The position numbers and the translations under genes are program-made. 64,000 nucleotides of DNA from DATFDN01 sp963762525 (GTDB taxonomy: Bacteria; Pseudomonadota; Alphaproteobacteria; Acetobacterales; Acetobacteraceae), in assembly GCA_963762525.1 (NCBI GenBank), contig CAVXKT010000002.1, positions 124,001 through 188,000 on the forward strand, read 5' to 3'. The notes beneath the pieces were generated by a model that worked only from the letters and a program-made list of their open reading frames with translations, made no database searches and was not told where the DNA came from. Positions 37,804-46,687 of this stretch are shown in pieces. Positions within the stretch are counted from its first letter, which is position 1. Each line of letters begins with the position of its first letter.

Positions 37804-38989
37804 ATGAGCGACGACCAATCCGGACCGCTCGCGGGCGTGCGGGTGATCGACCTGACGACGATGGTGCTGGGCCCGTTCGCGACCCAGATCCTGGGCGACA
37901 TGGGCGCCGACGTCATCAAGATCGAGGCGCCCGGCGGCGACGCGCTGCGCCACATCGGCCCGAGCCGTACGCCCGGCCATGGGGTCGTATTTCGCCAACG
38001 CCAACCGCAACAAGCGCAGCGTGGTGCTGGATCTGAAGCGCCCGGCCGCGCACGCGGCGCTGCTGCGCCTGATCGACGGCGCCGACGTGCTGGTGCACAA
38101 CATGCGCCTCGGCGCCGCCGAGCGGCTGCGCCTCGACTATCCGGCACTGGCGGCGCGCAACCCGCGCCTGATCCATGCCTGCGCCACCGGCTTTCGGCCT
38201 GACAGCGCGCCGGCGCGAGGCGCCCGCCTTCGACGACCTGATTCAGGCGATGAGCGGCGCCGCGGCGCTGAACGGCGGCGCCGACGGCCCGCGCTATTTC
38301 CCGACCGTCGCCGCCGACAAGCTCACCGGGCAGATGCTCGCCTCGATGATCGGCATGGCGCTTGTTCGCGCGCGAGCGCACCGGACGCGGCCAGGCGGTG
38401 CATGTGCCGATGATGGAGACGATGCTGAATTTCATGCTGGTCGAGCATCTTTGGGGGGCGACCATCGAACGGCCCGATCTGGGTCTCGGCTATCCGCGGA
38501 TGCTGACGCCGCATCGGCGCCCGTTTCCGACCCGCGACGGGCACGTTGCGGTGATCTGCGTGACCGACGAGCAGTGGCGGCGGGTATTCGGCGCGATCGG
38601 CCGACCGGAGGTGCTCGAAGATCCTCGCTTCGCCACCGTCGGCGCGCGCGCCGACAACGCCGATGCGCTGTTCGCCATCCTGGGCGCCGCGATGGGCGAG
38701 CGAACGACGGCCGAATGGGTGACAATCCTGACGCCGGCTGGACATCCCGTGCGGCGCCGCCGCCACCCTCACCGATTTGCTGGAGGACGCCTATTTGCGC
38801 GAGACCGGGTTCTTCGCTCGACGCGAGCATCCGCTGGAGGGCACCGTCACGGTGACGGCGATTCCGGCAACGTTCTCCGATACCGCGCCAGCGATTGGCC
38901 GCCTTTGGCCCGGCCTGGGCGAGCACACGGCCGAAGTGCTGCGCGCGGCGGGGTTGAGCGAGGCGGAGATTGAAGCGACCTGCCGGTGA
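37804..38989 (+). CDS. CaiB/BaiF family CoA-transferase (class III), frameshifted
   Basis: About 395 residues. MSDDQSGPLAGVRVIDLTTM and VLGPFATQILGDMGADVIKI are the standard opening. NANRNKRSVVLDLKRPA, ADVLVHNMRLGAAERLRLDY, PAFDDLIQAMSG and RGQAVHVPMMETMLNFM are also in family order, and the catalytic aspartate lies in the IDGADVLVHN-to-MMET region. Breaks near 37979, 38200, 38365 and 38745. It transfers CoA between carboxylic acids; the acid is unknown. It is divergent from the MFS gene and its stop overlaps a small lipoprotein gene. Confidence 0.85.
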
Positions 38990-39129
38990 CGACCCTCAGG
39001 CCCTTCGTTTTGGCGATTGCGCTCGCGGCGCTGACCCTCGCGGGCTGTGCCTTTCTCGAGCGCCACGCCACCAGCGATCCCGCGTCGTGGTGCGAGCCGA
39101 ACTGTGGCGCTCATGGCGGCCGTAGCTGA
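38986..39129 (+). CDS. Small lipoprotein, 47 residues
   Basis: GTG start at 38986 in GTGA overlap with the CoA-transferase stop. The peptide is MTTLRPFVLAIALAALTLAG followed by the lipobox cysteine (LAGC near residue 21), then a short mature part with two more cysteines (WCEPNC) and a Gly/His/Arg end. Signal, lipobox and coupling make it a believable gene. No family recognised. Confidence 0.6.
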   Translation: MTTLRPFVLAIALAALTLAGCAFLERHATSDPASWCEPNCGAHGGRS

Positions 39130-39210
39130 TTGAGAAGCCCGCGGGATGCGCTCAAATGTAACCATCAGCCCGTCATCAACTCAGGGGCCGCGGTTTGGCC
39201 TGAGCGCCGC

Positions 39211-40701
39211 CTAAGCGAACCCCAAAAACCCATCGTTGTCGCGAAGCGGCGGGGAGGCGCGAAGCCGGGCGATGTCGGGGACGGGCCGCGCGGTCGCGGC
39301 GTCGCCGGCCAGCAGCGACTCCAGCTCGGCGGCAACCGACAGCACGAGGGCGTCGCCGCCGCGCGGCCCGACGATTTGCAGGCCGAACGGCATCCCGGCG
39401 CGATCGAGCCCCACGGGCAGCGAGATCGCCGGATGCCCCGCGAGCGTCACCGCATAGGCGAGAGCCAGCCAATGGAAATAGGTGCGGGTCGGCCGGCCGT
39501 CGATCTCCCGCGGATACAGCTCGCGCCACGGCCGCGGGCTGATGGTGATCGCCGGCGTCAGGATCACGTCGAAATTCTCGAAGAATTGCTGCCAGCGCCG
39601 ATACAGCGCCGTCTGCGCGGCGAACGCGCGCGCCACGTCGGCGGCGCTGTAGCGCAGCCCCTCCTCATAGTTGGCGCGCACGTTCGGCCCGAGATCGTGC
39701 GGGCGCATCCGGATGTGCTCTTCATGCGCGGCGAGGAAACTCAGCGCGCGAATCACCTCGAACGCCTGATCGGCGCCGGCGCAGTCGGGCGTGGCATCCT
39801 CGGCACGGCCGAAGACGTCGCGAAAGCGCCCGGTTTTGTCGGCGAAGACTTCGGCGATGTGGCGCTCGGTGGGCGCGAAGCCGAAATCGGGGGTGAGCGC
39901 GACCCGCAGGCCGGAGAGGTCGATCGGATCGGGCCGGGCGAAATCTTCAGCCCGTCGCACGGCGCGGCCATGGATCGTGGTCGCCAGCGGGTCGCGCGCA
40001 TCGTCGGCGACCATCGCCGCCAGCAGCAGACTGGCATCGGCAACGGTCCGTCCCATCGGCCCGAGCACCGGGAGCGGCGACCAGCCGAGAGGGCGGCGTT
40101 CGTTCGGCACCAGTCCGGGGGTGGGGCGGAAGCCCACGATGCCGCAGAACGAAGCCGGGTTGCGCAGGCTGCCGCCGGTATCCGAGCCGGTGGCGACCGG
40201 CACCATCCCGGTCGCCAGCGCGACGGCGGACCCGCCCGAGGAGCCGGCCGCCGAGCGCGAGGGATCGAACGGATTGCCGGTCGCGCCGTGGACCGCGTTG
40301 CGCGTGTTGGCGCCGGCGCCGAATTCCGGCGTGTTGGTCTTGCCGAGCACGATCGCCCCGGCGGCACGCAGCGCGCCCACCATTCGCCCGTCGGCTTGCG
40401 GCACATGATCGCGAAAGATCGGACTGCCGCGCGTGGTCGGCAGTCCGGCGGCATCATCCAGATCCTTCACGCCGAGCGGCAGACCGTGCAACAGGCCGAG
40501 CGGCTCGCCGCGCTCTACCGACGCATCGGCGGCGCGCGCGGCGCGGCGGGCAGCATCGAAATCGTGCGCCACCATCGCGTTCACCGCGTGATCGACGGCC
40601 TCGATCCGCGCAATGCAGCTCTCCAGCAGCTCGGATGCGGCGAGCCGCTTCCGGCCGATCAGGCGCCTGGCTTCGACGGCCGGCAGGTCACAAGGCTCCA
40701 T
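39211..40701 (-). CDS. Amidase signature family hydrolase
   Basis: A 496-residue amidase with the Ser-cisSer-Lys triad: K79 in LPLGVKDLDD, the glycine/serine loop SAAGSSGGSAVA near 150-159 (cis-Ser 154 or 155) and the nucleophile S178 in GSDTGGSLRNPASFCGIVGF. The C-terminal part YAVTLAGHPAISLPVGLDRA and GLQIVGPRGGD is typical. The frame is intact. It hydrolyses an amide; substrates range widely in this family and GatA is unlikely, since no gatB/gatC is near. A long open frame on the opposite strand is its shadow. Confidence 0.9.
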   Translation of the reverse strand: MEPCDLPAVEARRLIGRKRLAASELLESCIARIEAVDHAVNAMVAHDFDAARRAARAADASVERGEPLGLLHGLPLGVKDLDDAAGLPTTRGSPIFRDHVPQADGRMVGALRAAGAIVLGKTNTPEFGAGANTRNAVHGATGNPFDPSRSAAGSSGGSAVALATGMVPVATGSDTGGSLRNPASFCGIVGFRPTPGLVPNERRPLGWSPLPVLGPMGRTVADASLLLAAMVADDARDPLATTIHGRAVRRAEDFARPDPIDLSGLRVALTPDFGFAPTERHIAEVFADKTGRFRDVFGRAEDATPDCAGADQAFEVIRALSFLAAHEEHIRMRPHDLGPNVRANYEEGLRYSAADVARAFAAQTALYRRWQQFFENFDVILTPAITISPRPWRELYPREIDGRPTRTYFHWLALAYAVTLAGHPAISLPVGLDRAGMPFGLQIVGPRGGDALVLSVAAELESLLAGDAATARPVPDIARLRASPPLRDNDGFLGFA

Positions 40702-40792
40702 TGCGCTCTCCTCCGCTCACCCGGTCACTGCCGCGATGGTTGCACGCTGTCCAGCCTCGGGCCTAGCGTTCGCCATTCGGATGGAGGCGCGC

Positions 40793-41338
40793 ATGGACGC
40801 CGAGGCGATCGCCCGCATGGACCGCCCGATGGGGCTCGGCTTCAACATCGCCAAGATCGGGCATATCGCGCTGCATGTCCGCGACCTCGAGCGATCGGCC
40901 CGCTTCTATACCGAGATCCTGGGGTTCCGGGTGTCCGATGCCTATGGCTCGGAAATGCTGCCGGGTGGTGCGGTGTTCCTGCGCTGCAACACCGACCATC
41001 ACGGGATCGCATTATTTGCCGGAGGCGAAGAGACCCGGGGCGGGCTGCATCACATAGCCTTCGAGGTCCCGACCCTGGCCGAGGTGGTGCTCGCGCGCGA
41101 GCATCTGCGCGCCCGGGGCGTCGCGATCGATTTCGAGGGACGGCGGCGGGCCGGCTGCCAGATCGCCGTCGAGTTCCGCGATCCCGACGGGCATAGTCTG
41201 GAGATCTACTGGAACATCGACCAGATCGGCAGCAACGGGCGCGCGCGCCCGGCCGCCGAGTGGAAGGGCGCCGGCAGCCTGGAGCAGGCGATCGCCGACC
41301 CGGTGCGCGGCCAGGACACCACGACGCAAAGCGGCTGA
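40793..41338 (+). CDS. VOC (glyoxalase/dioxygenase fold) family protein
   Basis: 181 residues: GHIALHVRDLERSARFYTEI with metal-ligand H24, GGLHHIAFEVPTLAEV with the next histidine, and EFRDPDGHSLEIYWNID with the glutamate ligand. This is the two-module pattern of extradiol dioxygenases and glyoxalase relatives. ATG 40793 has GGAGG at proper distance; an in-frame ATG four codons earlier contains that RBS and is rejected. It lies divergent from the amidase. Substrate unknown. Confidence 0.85.
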   Translation: MDAEAIARMDRPMGLGFNIAKIGHIALHVRDLERSARFYTEILGFRVSDAYGSEMLPGGAVFLRCNTDHHGIALFAGGEETRGGLHHIAFEVPTLAEVVLAREHLRARGVAIDFEGRRRAGCQIAVEFRDPDGHSLEIYWNIDQIGSNGRARPAAEWKGAGSLEQAIADPVRGQDTTTQSG

Positions 41339-41377
41339 GAGCTTTGGCGCCGTCGCACGGCGTGGTAATTTGCGCGC

Positions 41378-42133
41378 ATGGGTTATTGGGGAAAGATCAT
41401 CGGCGGCGTCGCGGGTTTTGCCGTCGGCGGTCCGGTCGGCGCGGTGTTCGGCGCCGCGATGGGGCACGCTGCCGATCAGGGCGCACCGAATCTGCGCTTC
41501 AGTCCGGCGCGAATCGCGGCCTTGCTCGGCCGCAAGGACCAGGTGTTCGCGATCTGCGTGGTGGTGCTGAACGCCAAGCTCGCCAAGTGCGACGGTCCGG
41601 TGACGCGGACCGAGATCGACAGCTTCAAGCGCCAGTTCCGCATCCCACCCGAGGCGATGGGCGACATCGCCCGACTGTTCGACAGCGCCCGCGACAGCGC
41701 CGAGGGGTTCGAGACCTATGCCCGCCAGCTCGGCGACAGCTTCGCCGACAATCGCGGGATGCTGGAGGACGTGCTGGCCTCCCTGTTCACCGTGGCGCGC
41801 GCCGACGGGGAGGTGAACCAGGCCGAATATCGCTTCCTCTCCGCCGTGCACGCGGCGTTCGGGCTCGACCAGCGAGCCTGGGACCGTGCGCGGGGGGCGA
41901 CACCGCGCCCACGCAACGGGGCGGACGAACCCGATCCCTATGTCATTTTGGGCGTACCGCGCGCGGCCACCGGGGCGGAGCTGCACGCCGCCTGGAAACG
42001 GCTGATGCGCGAGAACCACCCCGACAGCCTGGCCTCGCGCGGCGTGCCCGGGGAGTTCATCGCCCGCGCCAGCGACAAGGTGGCCCGCATCAATGCCGCC
42101 TGGGACCGCATCAAGCGGGAGCGCGGGCTGTGA
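41378..42133 (+). CDS. djlA: DjlA-like membrane-anchored J-domain co-chaperone with TerB domain
   Basis: 251 residues. The Gly/Ala-rich N-terminus MGYWGKIIGGVAGFAVGGPV can insert in the membrane. A TerB-like helical domain spans about 50-150 (VFAICVVVLNAKLAKCDGPV, VARADGEVNQAEYRFL). A C-terminal J domain (PDPYVILGVPRAATGAELHA, WKRLMRENHPDSLASRG) has the invariant HPD. It stimulates DnaK at the inner membrane. The stop overlaps the ampD GTG. Confidence 0.9.
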   Translation: MGYWGKIIGGVAGFAVGGPVGAVFGAAMGHAADQGAPNLRFSPARIAALLGRKDQVFAICVVVLNAKLAKCDGPVTRTEIDSFKRQFRIPPEAMGDIARLFDSARDSAEGFETYARQLGDSFADNRGMLEDVLASLFTVARADGEVNQAEYRFLSAVHAAFGLDQRAWDRARGATPRPRNGADEPDPYVILGVPRAATGAELHAAWKRLMRENHPDSLASRGVPGEFIARASDKVARINAAWDRIKRERGL

Positions 42134-42867
42134 GCCTGGTCGACATCCGCGAGCTGCCGAGCCCGAACCACGACGCGCGCCCGCCGGGGGTGCCGATCGA
42201 CATGCTGATCCTGCACTATACCGGCATGAAATCGGCGCAAGCGGCGCTGGATCGGCTGCGCGACCCGGCGGCGAAGGTCTCCGCGCACTACGTCGTGGAC
42301 GAGGACGGGCTGGTGTTCGGTCTGGTGCCGGAGGAGCGGCGCGCCGCCCATGCCGGCATTTCCTACTGGCGCGGCAAGACCGGGCTGAACGATCGCTCGA
42401 TCGGCATCGAGATCGTCAATCCCGGCCATGAGTGGGGCTACCGCGACTTTCCGCTGCTGCAACTCAGCGCCGTGTGCGATCTGTGCCTGGAAATTCTCTC
42501 ACGGCATCCGATCACGCAGCGCAACGTCATCGCCCATAGCGACGTCGCGCCCGACCGCAAGGAGGATCCTGGAGAGCGATTCGACTGGGAGGGGCTGGCG
42601 CGCAACGGCGTCGGCATCTGGCCGGACGGCGTGGCTGATCTCGGCACCGGTGATGCGGTGCGCGACGCCGCCAACCTGCGCGATGTGCGTCGCGCGCTCG
42701 CCGATATCGGCTACCAGGTATCGCCGGCTGGACCGCTCGACCCGGCGTTGGCGAGCGTGCTGCGCGCCTTCCAGCGCCATTGGCGGCCGGAGGCGGTGAC
42801 GGGGCAGGCCGACGCGGGGACGCTCGCGCGCCTGCTGGGCGTCGCGCGATTGGTCGAGAAGCCGTAA
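42130..42867 (+). CDS. N-acetylmuramoyl-L-alanine amidase (AmpD family) with peptidoglycan-binding tail
   Basis: 245 residues. Amidase_2 zinc enzyme with ligands H29 (MLILHYTGM), H136 and D146 (NVIAHSDVAPDRKEDPG) and E94 in IGIEIVNPGHEWGY. A C-terminal peptidoglycan-binding-like domain covers about 170-235 (LRDVRRALADIGYQVSP, VLRAFQRHWRPEAVTGQADA). No signal peptide is visible, which fits a cytoplasmic recycling enzyme. GTG at 42130 in GTGA overlap with djlA, a frequent alphaproteobacterial pairing. Confidence 0.92.
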   Translation: MSLVDIRELPSPNHDARPPGVPIDMLILHYTGMKSAQAALDRLRDPAAKVSAHYVVDEDGLVFGLVPEERRAAHAGISYWRGKTGLNDRSIGIEIVNPGHEWGYRDFPLLQLSAVCDLCLEILSRHPITQRNVIAHSDVAPDRKEDPGERFDWEGLARNGVGIWPDGVADLGTGDAVRDAANLRDVRRALADIGYQVSPAGPLDPALASVLRAFQRHWRPEAVTGQADAGTLARLLGVARLVEKP

Positions 42868-42880
42868 CGGGGGTGGTTGC

Positions 42881-43696
42881 ATGAGCCCGAGCCAAGCCGA
42901 GAAGGCAGATCGCTTTCGCATGCTGCATCAGCAGATCTTCGTTATTCCGAATCCCTGGGATGCCGGCTCGGCCCGCATCCTCGCGGGTCTGGGGTTTGGC
43001 GCCCTCGCCACCTCAAGTGGTGCCTTCGCGGCGACGCTCGGCCGGCGCGACGGGCAGGTGAAGCGTGCGGAGGCGCTGGACCATGCCGCCGCCGTGGTCG
43101 CCGCGGTCGAGCTTCCGGTTTCGGCCGATCTGGAGAACGGTTTCGGACATGCGCCGTCGGATGCCGCGGAAACCGTGACCCTGGCCGCGAAGGCGGGACT
43201 GGTCGGCTGCTCGATCGAGGATGCGACCGGAGATCAGGCCCGCCCGCTCTACGATACGGAAGCGGCGACGGCGCGCATCAGCGCATCGGTCGAGGCGGCG
43301 CGGTCGGTGGGCTTCGCCTTTACGCTCACCGCGCGGTCGGAGAATTTCCTGCGCGGCAACCCCGATCTGGAGGACACGATCCGGCGCCTGCGCGCCTACG
43401 AAGCGGCCGGTGCCGACGTGCTCATGGCGCCCGGCTTGCCCGACATCGACGCCGTGCGCAGAGTGTGCGCGGCATTGTCGAAGCCGTTCAACTTCATGGC
43501 CGGGATCAAGGGTAAGTCGTTCAGCAAGGCGGAGCTGGCGGCGGCGGGCGTGCGCCGCATCAGCCTCGCCTCCTCGCTCTATCGCGCCGCAATGAGCGGG
43601 CTGGTCGCAGCGGCGCGGGAGGCGGCGAACGGCGGCTTCGGCTATCTCGATCACGCCATGACGACGCCGGAGCTGAACGGCTACTTGCGCGAGTGA
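42881..43696 (+). CDS. Isocitrate lyase/PEP mutase family protein
   Basis: 271 residues in one clean frame. Blocks: FVIPNPWDAGSARILAGLGF, ATSSGAFAATLGRRDG, PVSADLENGFG (metal-binding Asp/Glu region), GLVGCSIEDATG and FTLTARSENFLRG. This is the TIM-barrel lyase/mutase group often labelled carboxyvinyl-carboxyphosphonate mutase; the KKCGH loop of true isocitrate lyases is absent. It probably cleaves or forms a C-C bond in a 2-oxo or 2-methyl acid. It lies 13 bases after ampD. Confidence 0.85.
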   Translation: MSPSQAEKADRFRMLHQQIFVIPNPWDAGSARILAGLGFGALATSSGAFAATLGRRDGQVKRAEALDHAAAVVAAVELPVSADLENGFGHAPSDAAETVTLAAKAGLVGCSIEDATGDQARPLYDTEAATARISASVEAARSVGFAFTLTARSENFLRGNPDLEDTIRRLRAYEAAGADVLMAPGLPDIDAVRRVCAALSKPFNFMAGIKGKSFSKAELAAAGVRRISLASSLYRAAMSGLVAAAREAANGGFGYLDHAMTTPELNGYLRE

Positions 43697-43719
43697 TCGC
43701 AGCCGGCGGCGGCGGGGCG

Positions 43720-44190
43720 CTATCCCGTTGCCATCGACTTTGCCGGCAACGGCTGGTGACGGGCCGGGTAGAAGCGCAGTCTGTCGCGCGCGGTCAGGCG
43801 CGGGTCGAAGAGATTGCCCCGACGCTCCGCCGACTTTTGGGCCTCCAAGGAGTTCCCCGACTTGCGCGCTTGTTCGGCGGCTTCCTGCAGTTCCGCGGCT
43901 TGACGCTCCGACCACGGGAGCGCGAAGGCGGTGGGCGCGCGCTCGCCCGGCGCCAGCATCCAAAGATAGATCGCCCGCGGCTCGTCGAAGCGGTAGCTCA
44001 CCACCGTCCCTGTCGGGTTGTCGAACACCGGCGGACGCGGCCGGCCGAGGCTCGCCTGCCACAGCACCGCCGCCAGCACGACGGTCACGCAGAACGAGGC
44101 TGCCCGCACTCGGGCGCCCCGCACCGCAAGCGCGCAGGTGCCGATCGACAGCGCCAGCAGGCCGAAGACGATCGGGATCGGACTGATCAT
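43720..44190 (-). CDS. Unassigned membrane protein of the three-gene module (third gene)
   Basis: 156 residues. Two N-terminal hydrophobic segments (PIPIVFGLLALSIGTCALAV, ASFCVTVVLAAVLWQASL) are followed by a proline-rich linker and a soluble part (GTVVSYRFDEPRAIYLWMLA, then a charged helix ERQAAELQEAAEQARKSG). No family is recognised. Its ATG overlaps the stop of the preceding gene (44187-44190), so it is translated with the MotB-like gene. Confidence 0.7.
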   Translation of the reverse strand: MISPIPIVFGLLALSIGTCALAVRGARVRAASFCVTVVLAAVLWQASLGRPRPPVFDNPTGTVVSYRFDEPRAIYLWMLAPGERAPTAFALPWSERQAAELQEAAEQARKSGNSLEAQKSAERRGNLFDPRLTARDRLRFYPARHQPLPAKSMATG

Positions 44191-44753
44191 GCGTGCTTCC
44201 AGAGCGGCATCTCCAGGTCATTGATGCTGTCGGGCACCAGATCCTGGCCGTGCAGAGCGAAGCGAACCACGGTGTGCTCGTCGCCCTCGCGCGATAAGTT
44301 GATGGTGCGCCGCGCGATCTCGCGAATGCCGTTATTGCCGGCCATGGTCACGAGCAGCGTGGCCGATACCGGCAAAACGCCGTCGCGATCGGCATAGAGC
44401 GCGACATTGGCGATCCATTCGCCGTCCGGCGTGCCGCGGCAGACCGTCAGCTCCATGTTGCGCGATTCGGGATCGGTCGGTCGGCCGGTGTCGTCGCGCA
44501 GCAGATTACAGTGCCGTCCCGACGGGTGGGAGTAGCCCACCGGCTGATCGTCCGGCGCGCGCACCCACAGATCGACATCCGCCAGCCGGGCGGTATCCCA
44601 GGTGAGCTGAAAGAGCACGTTTCCCGGCGTCACCGCCTCGGTGGTGATCTTGCGCGCGGCGATGAGCGCGAGCGCCGCCATCGCCATGTAGACCACCATC
44701 AGCGAGGTCAGCAGATCGCGGTACGACCACTCGAAGCCCCTAAATTTCTGCAC
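44187..44753 (-). CDS. Unassigned single-pass periplasmic protein (second gene of module, MotB-like topology)
   Basis: 188 residues. WSYRDLLTSLMVVYMAMAAL is one membrane helix near residues 10-32, preceded by a short cytoplasmic FRGFEW, like the N-terminus of MotB/ExbD proteins. The periplasmic part is beta-rich: TARLADVDLWVRAPDDQPVG, RHCNLLRDDTGRP, CRGTPDGEWIANVALYADRD. It contains two cysteines and no OmpA-like peptidoglycan-binding motif. I know the DVDLWV style only from uncharacterised proteins. It overlaps its neighbours on both sides. Confidence 0.7.
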   Translation of the reverse strand: MQKFRGFEWSYRDLLTSLMVVYMAMAALALIAARKITTEAVTPGNVLFQLTWDTARLADVDLWVRAPDDQPVGYSHPSGRHCNLLRDDTGRPTDPESRNMELTVCRGTPDGEWIANVALYADRDGVLPVSATLLVTMAGNNGIREIARRTINLSREGDEHTVVRFALHGQDLVPDSINDLEMPLWKHA

Positions 44754-45135
44754 GCGCGCACCACCAGGCCAGTTCGCGCAGCCACGCCATCAGCGCGACG
44801 CCGGCGATGTTGGGCACGATGGAGAAGGCGAGATTGCGGAACACGCTCGCCATCGCCTCGGGCGTCAGGCTGTGCAGGTCGGCGACCGCGAGCACCAGCC
44901 CGAGGCCGGTGAAGGCCAGCGCCCACATCGGCAGGCTGTTGGCGATATGCGCGCAGGTGCGCCAGTTGCCGAGAAAGGCGGCGCCGGCGCCGAACGCCGC
45001 ATAGAGGGCGAGAAAGCCGACCATGACCAGCTCCACCGGCCCGAGCGCCGGAAACCCGTCGAACACGCCGAGCCGCCAGCCGGCGTAGAGCAGGGCGAGA
45101 ATGATGACATTGATGACGACGAACCGCGGACGCAT
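44740..45135 (-). CDS. Unassigned membrane protein (first gene of module, MotA/ExbB-like helices)
   Basis: 131 residues and about four helices: RFVVINVIILALLYAGWRLG, ELVMVGFLALYAAFGAGAAF, SLPMWALAFTGLGLVLAVAD and FSIVPNIAGVALMAWLREL. The last two segments, with the loop LHSLTPEAMASVFRN, resemble the proton-channel helices of MotA/ExbB/TolQ, though the protein is much shorter. ATG 45135 follows AAGAGGG. Its last 14 bases overlap the next gene. Function unknown. Confidence 0.65.
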   Translation of the reverse strand: MRPRFVVINVIILALLYAGWRLGVFDGFPALGPVELVMVGFLALYAAFGAGAAFLGNWRTCAHIANSLPMWALAFTGLGLVLAVADLHSLTPEAMASVFRNLAFSIVPNIAGVALMAWLRELAWWCARAEI

Positions 45136-45209
45136 GGCCGCCCTCTTGCAAGGGTTCGACGAAGAACAGGGGATCGACGATGGGGGAGCGGGGGAAGGAT
45201 TGCAAGAAA

Positions 45210-46616
45210 ATGGCGCGCGACCGACCACCCGAGGGGCGCGACAGTGCGGCGGACGCCGATCAAGGGGTCGCCGAATGCGCGGGGCGCGTAGGCGATCAAC
45301 TGGCGGCGATGCGGGAGGCGGTGTTCGGACCGGACCCCGGCCTGGTGCGCCTGCTGATGGCGGGGCGCGTGGTCGTCTCCGCCGGCCTCACGATCGCGGC
45401 GCTGCTGTTGCTGCGGATGGCGCTGCCGATCCCGATCGCGGCGATGGCACTCGGGCTGATGGTGAGCGCCTTTGCCGCCATCACGGTGCGCGACAAGACG
45501 CCGCGCGGGAAGCTGCTGACCACGGTGCTGCTGACGTTTCCGGCATTGGTTGCGGTGACGCTGGCCGCCTGGCTTGCGCGCTGGCCCGGACTTCGACGAC
45601 GCCGGTTTCGTGGTGTTGGTGTTCGGCGCCAGCCTGGCGCCGCTCGCCGGTCCGCGCGGAATGGCATTCGGAATGGTCGGCTACATCGCGTGGTTTCTGG
45701 GCGAAATCCTGCACCCGCCGCTGGCGCAAGATCCGTTGCTGGCGCTGGCGCTGGCGGTCGCGATCGCGATCGCGAGCTCGGTCGTGGTGCGCTTCGTGTT
45801 GATTTCCCGAAGACCCGAGCTTCACTCTGCGCCAGATTGTGCGCCATGTCCGCCGCCGCGGCGCGCGGATCGTACGTGAGATCGAAGCGTTGCGGCCCGG
45901 TGCAGGCTGGCATCCGCGACACTTCCGGCGCCAGCTTCTACGCCTGAACGCCTCTGCATTGGCGGCCGAGGAGCAGATCAGCGCGCTCGGCACCGCGGAC
46001 GGCGGGCCGGCGGTCATGGTGGCGCTGCTCTACGGGCTGCTGGGGGCCTTCTCGCCGGCGCTGCTGCTGCTGCGATTGGAGGAGACGGCGATCGGCGCAG
46101 CAGTCGGAACGCTGGTCACGGTTCTGGTGCTACCCCTTCGAACCCGGGATCTCTTCGGCAACGTCCTGGCCGATGTTCTGGACGCACTACACCGGGCGGT
46201 GCGAGCCGCAGATGAGGGCGGCGATGCGCAAGCCGCCGCGCGCGATCTCGATCGGCGCATCCGATCGCTGTCGGACGCGGTCGGGCCGGTGAAGCGCGGG
46301 TGGGATGCGCTCGTGCCCTCGCGTATCCGCGATGCGCTGCGGATCATTTCCCCGATCGGTTATCTGACGCGCGAGATGGCGGTTGACGACGGCGCGCAAG
46401 GACGCGCCGGCGAGCTGCTGGACGAGATCGCGGCGGCGCGGGCGGCAATCGGCGCGGCGCGCGTGGACGGTCATGCCCCGCGATCACCCTCGATCGGAGA
46501 GGAGGAATCATCGCGAATTCGAGGAACTGCGCGATCAACTCCGCCGGCTCCGGTCCGTCTTGAGCATTCCCGCGGCTCGCCCTGTCTCCGCCCCTCCGGG
46601 GCGGAAAGGGGAATGA
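45210..46616 (+). CDS. FUSC-like inner membrane protein, frameshifted
   Basis: About 468 residues. The first membrane bundle is AGRVVVSAGLTIAALLLLRM, IAAMALGLMVSAFAAITVRD, KLLTTVLLTFPALVAVTLAA, FGASLAPLAGPRGMAFGM and LALALAVAIAIASSVVVRFV. A cytoplasmic helical part follows, then a second bundle (GTADGGPAVMVALLYGLLGA, GTLVTVLVLPLRTRDL) and a long C-terminal helix (HREFEELRDQLRRLRSVLS). The order fits the fusaric-acid-resistance/aromatic-acid efflux (FUSC) superfamily. Breaks near 45592, 45812, 45915 and 46505. ATG 45210 has GGAAGG; ATG 45180 is also open. Confidence 0.6.
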
Positions 46617-46687
46617 GCGAGGCAATTCCCCGGAGTTTCGAAGACCTGTGCGAATGCCGTAGCCCTGCGCGGGGATGAGAGGGGTGC

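Noticed and set aside
39130..41196. A 688-codon plus-strand frame
   Set aside because: It is antisense to the amidase gene, then runs into the VOC gene in the wrong frame; no domain is readable.
46586..46602. Terminator hairpin CCGCCCC/GGGGCGG after the FUSC-like gene
   Set aside because: It lies just before the inferred stop codon and has no T-run on either strand, so it is not convincing.
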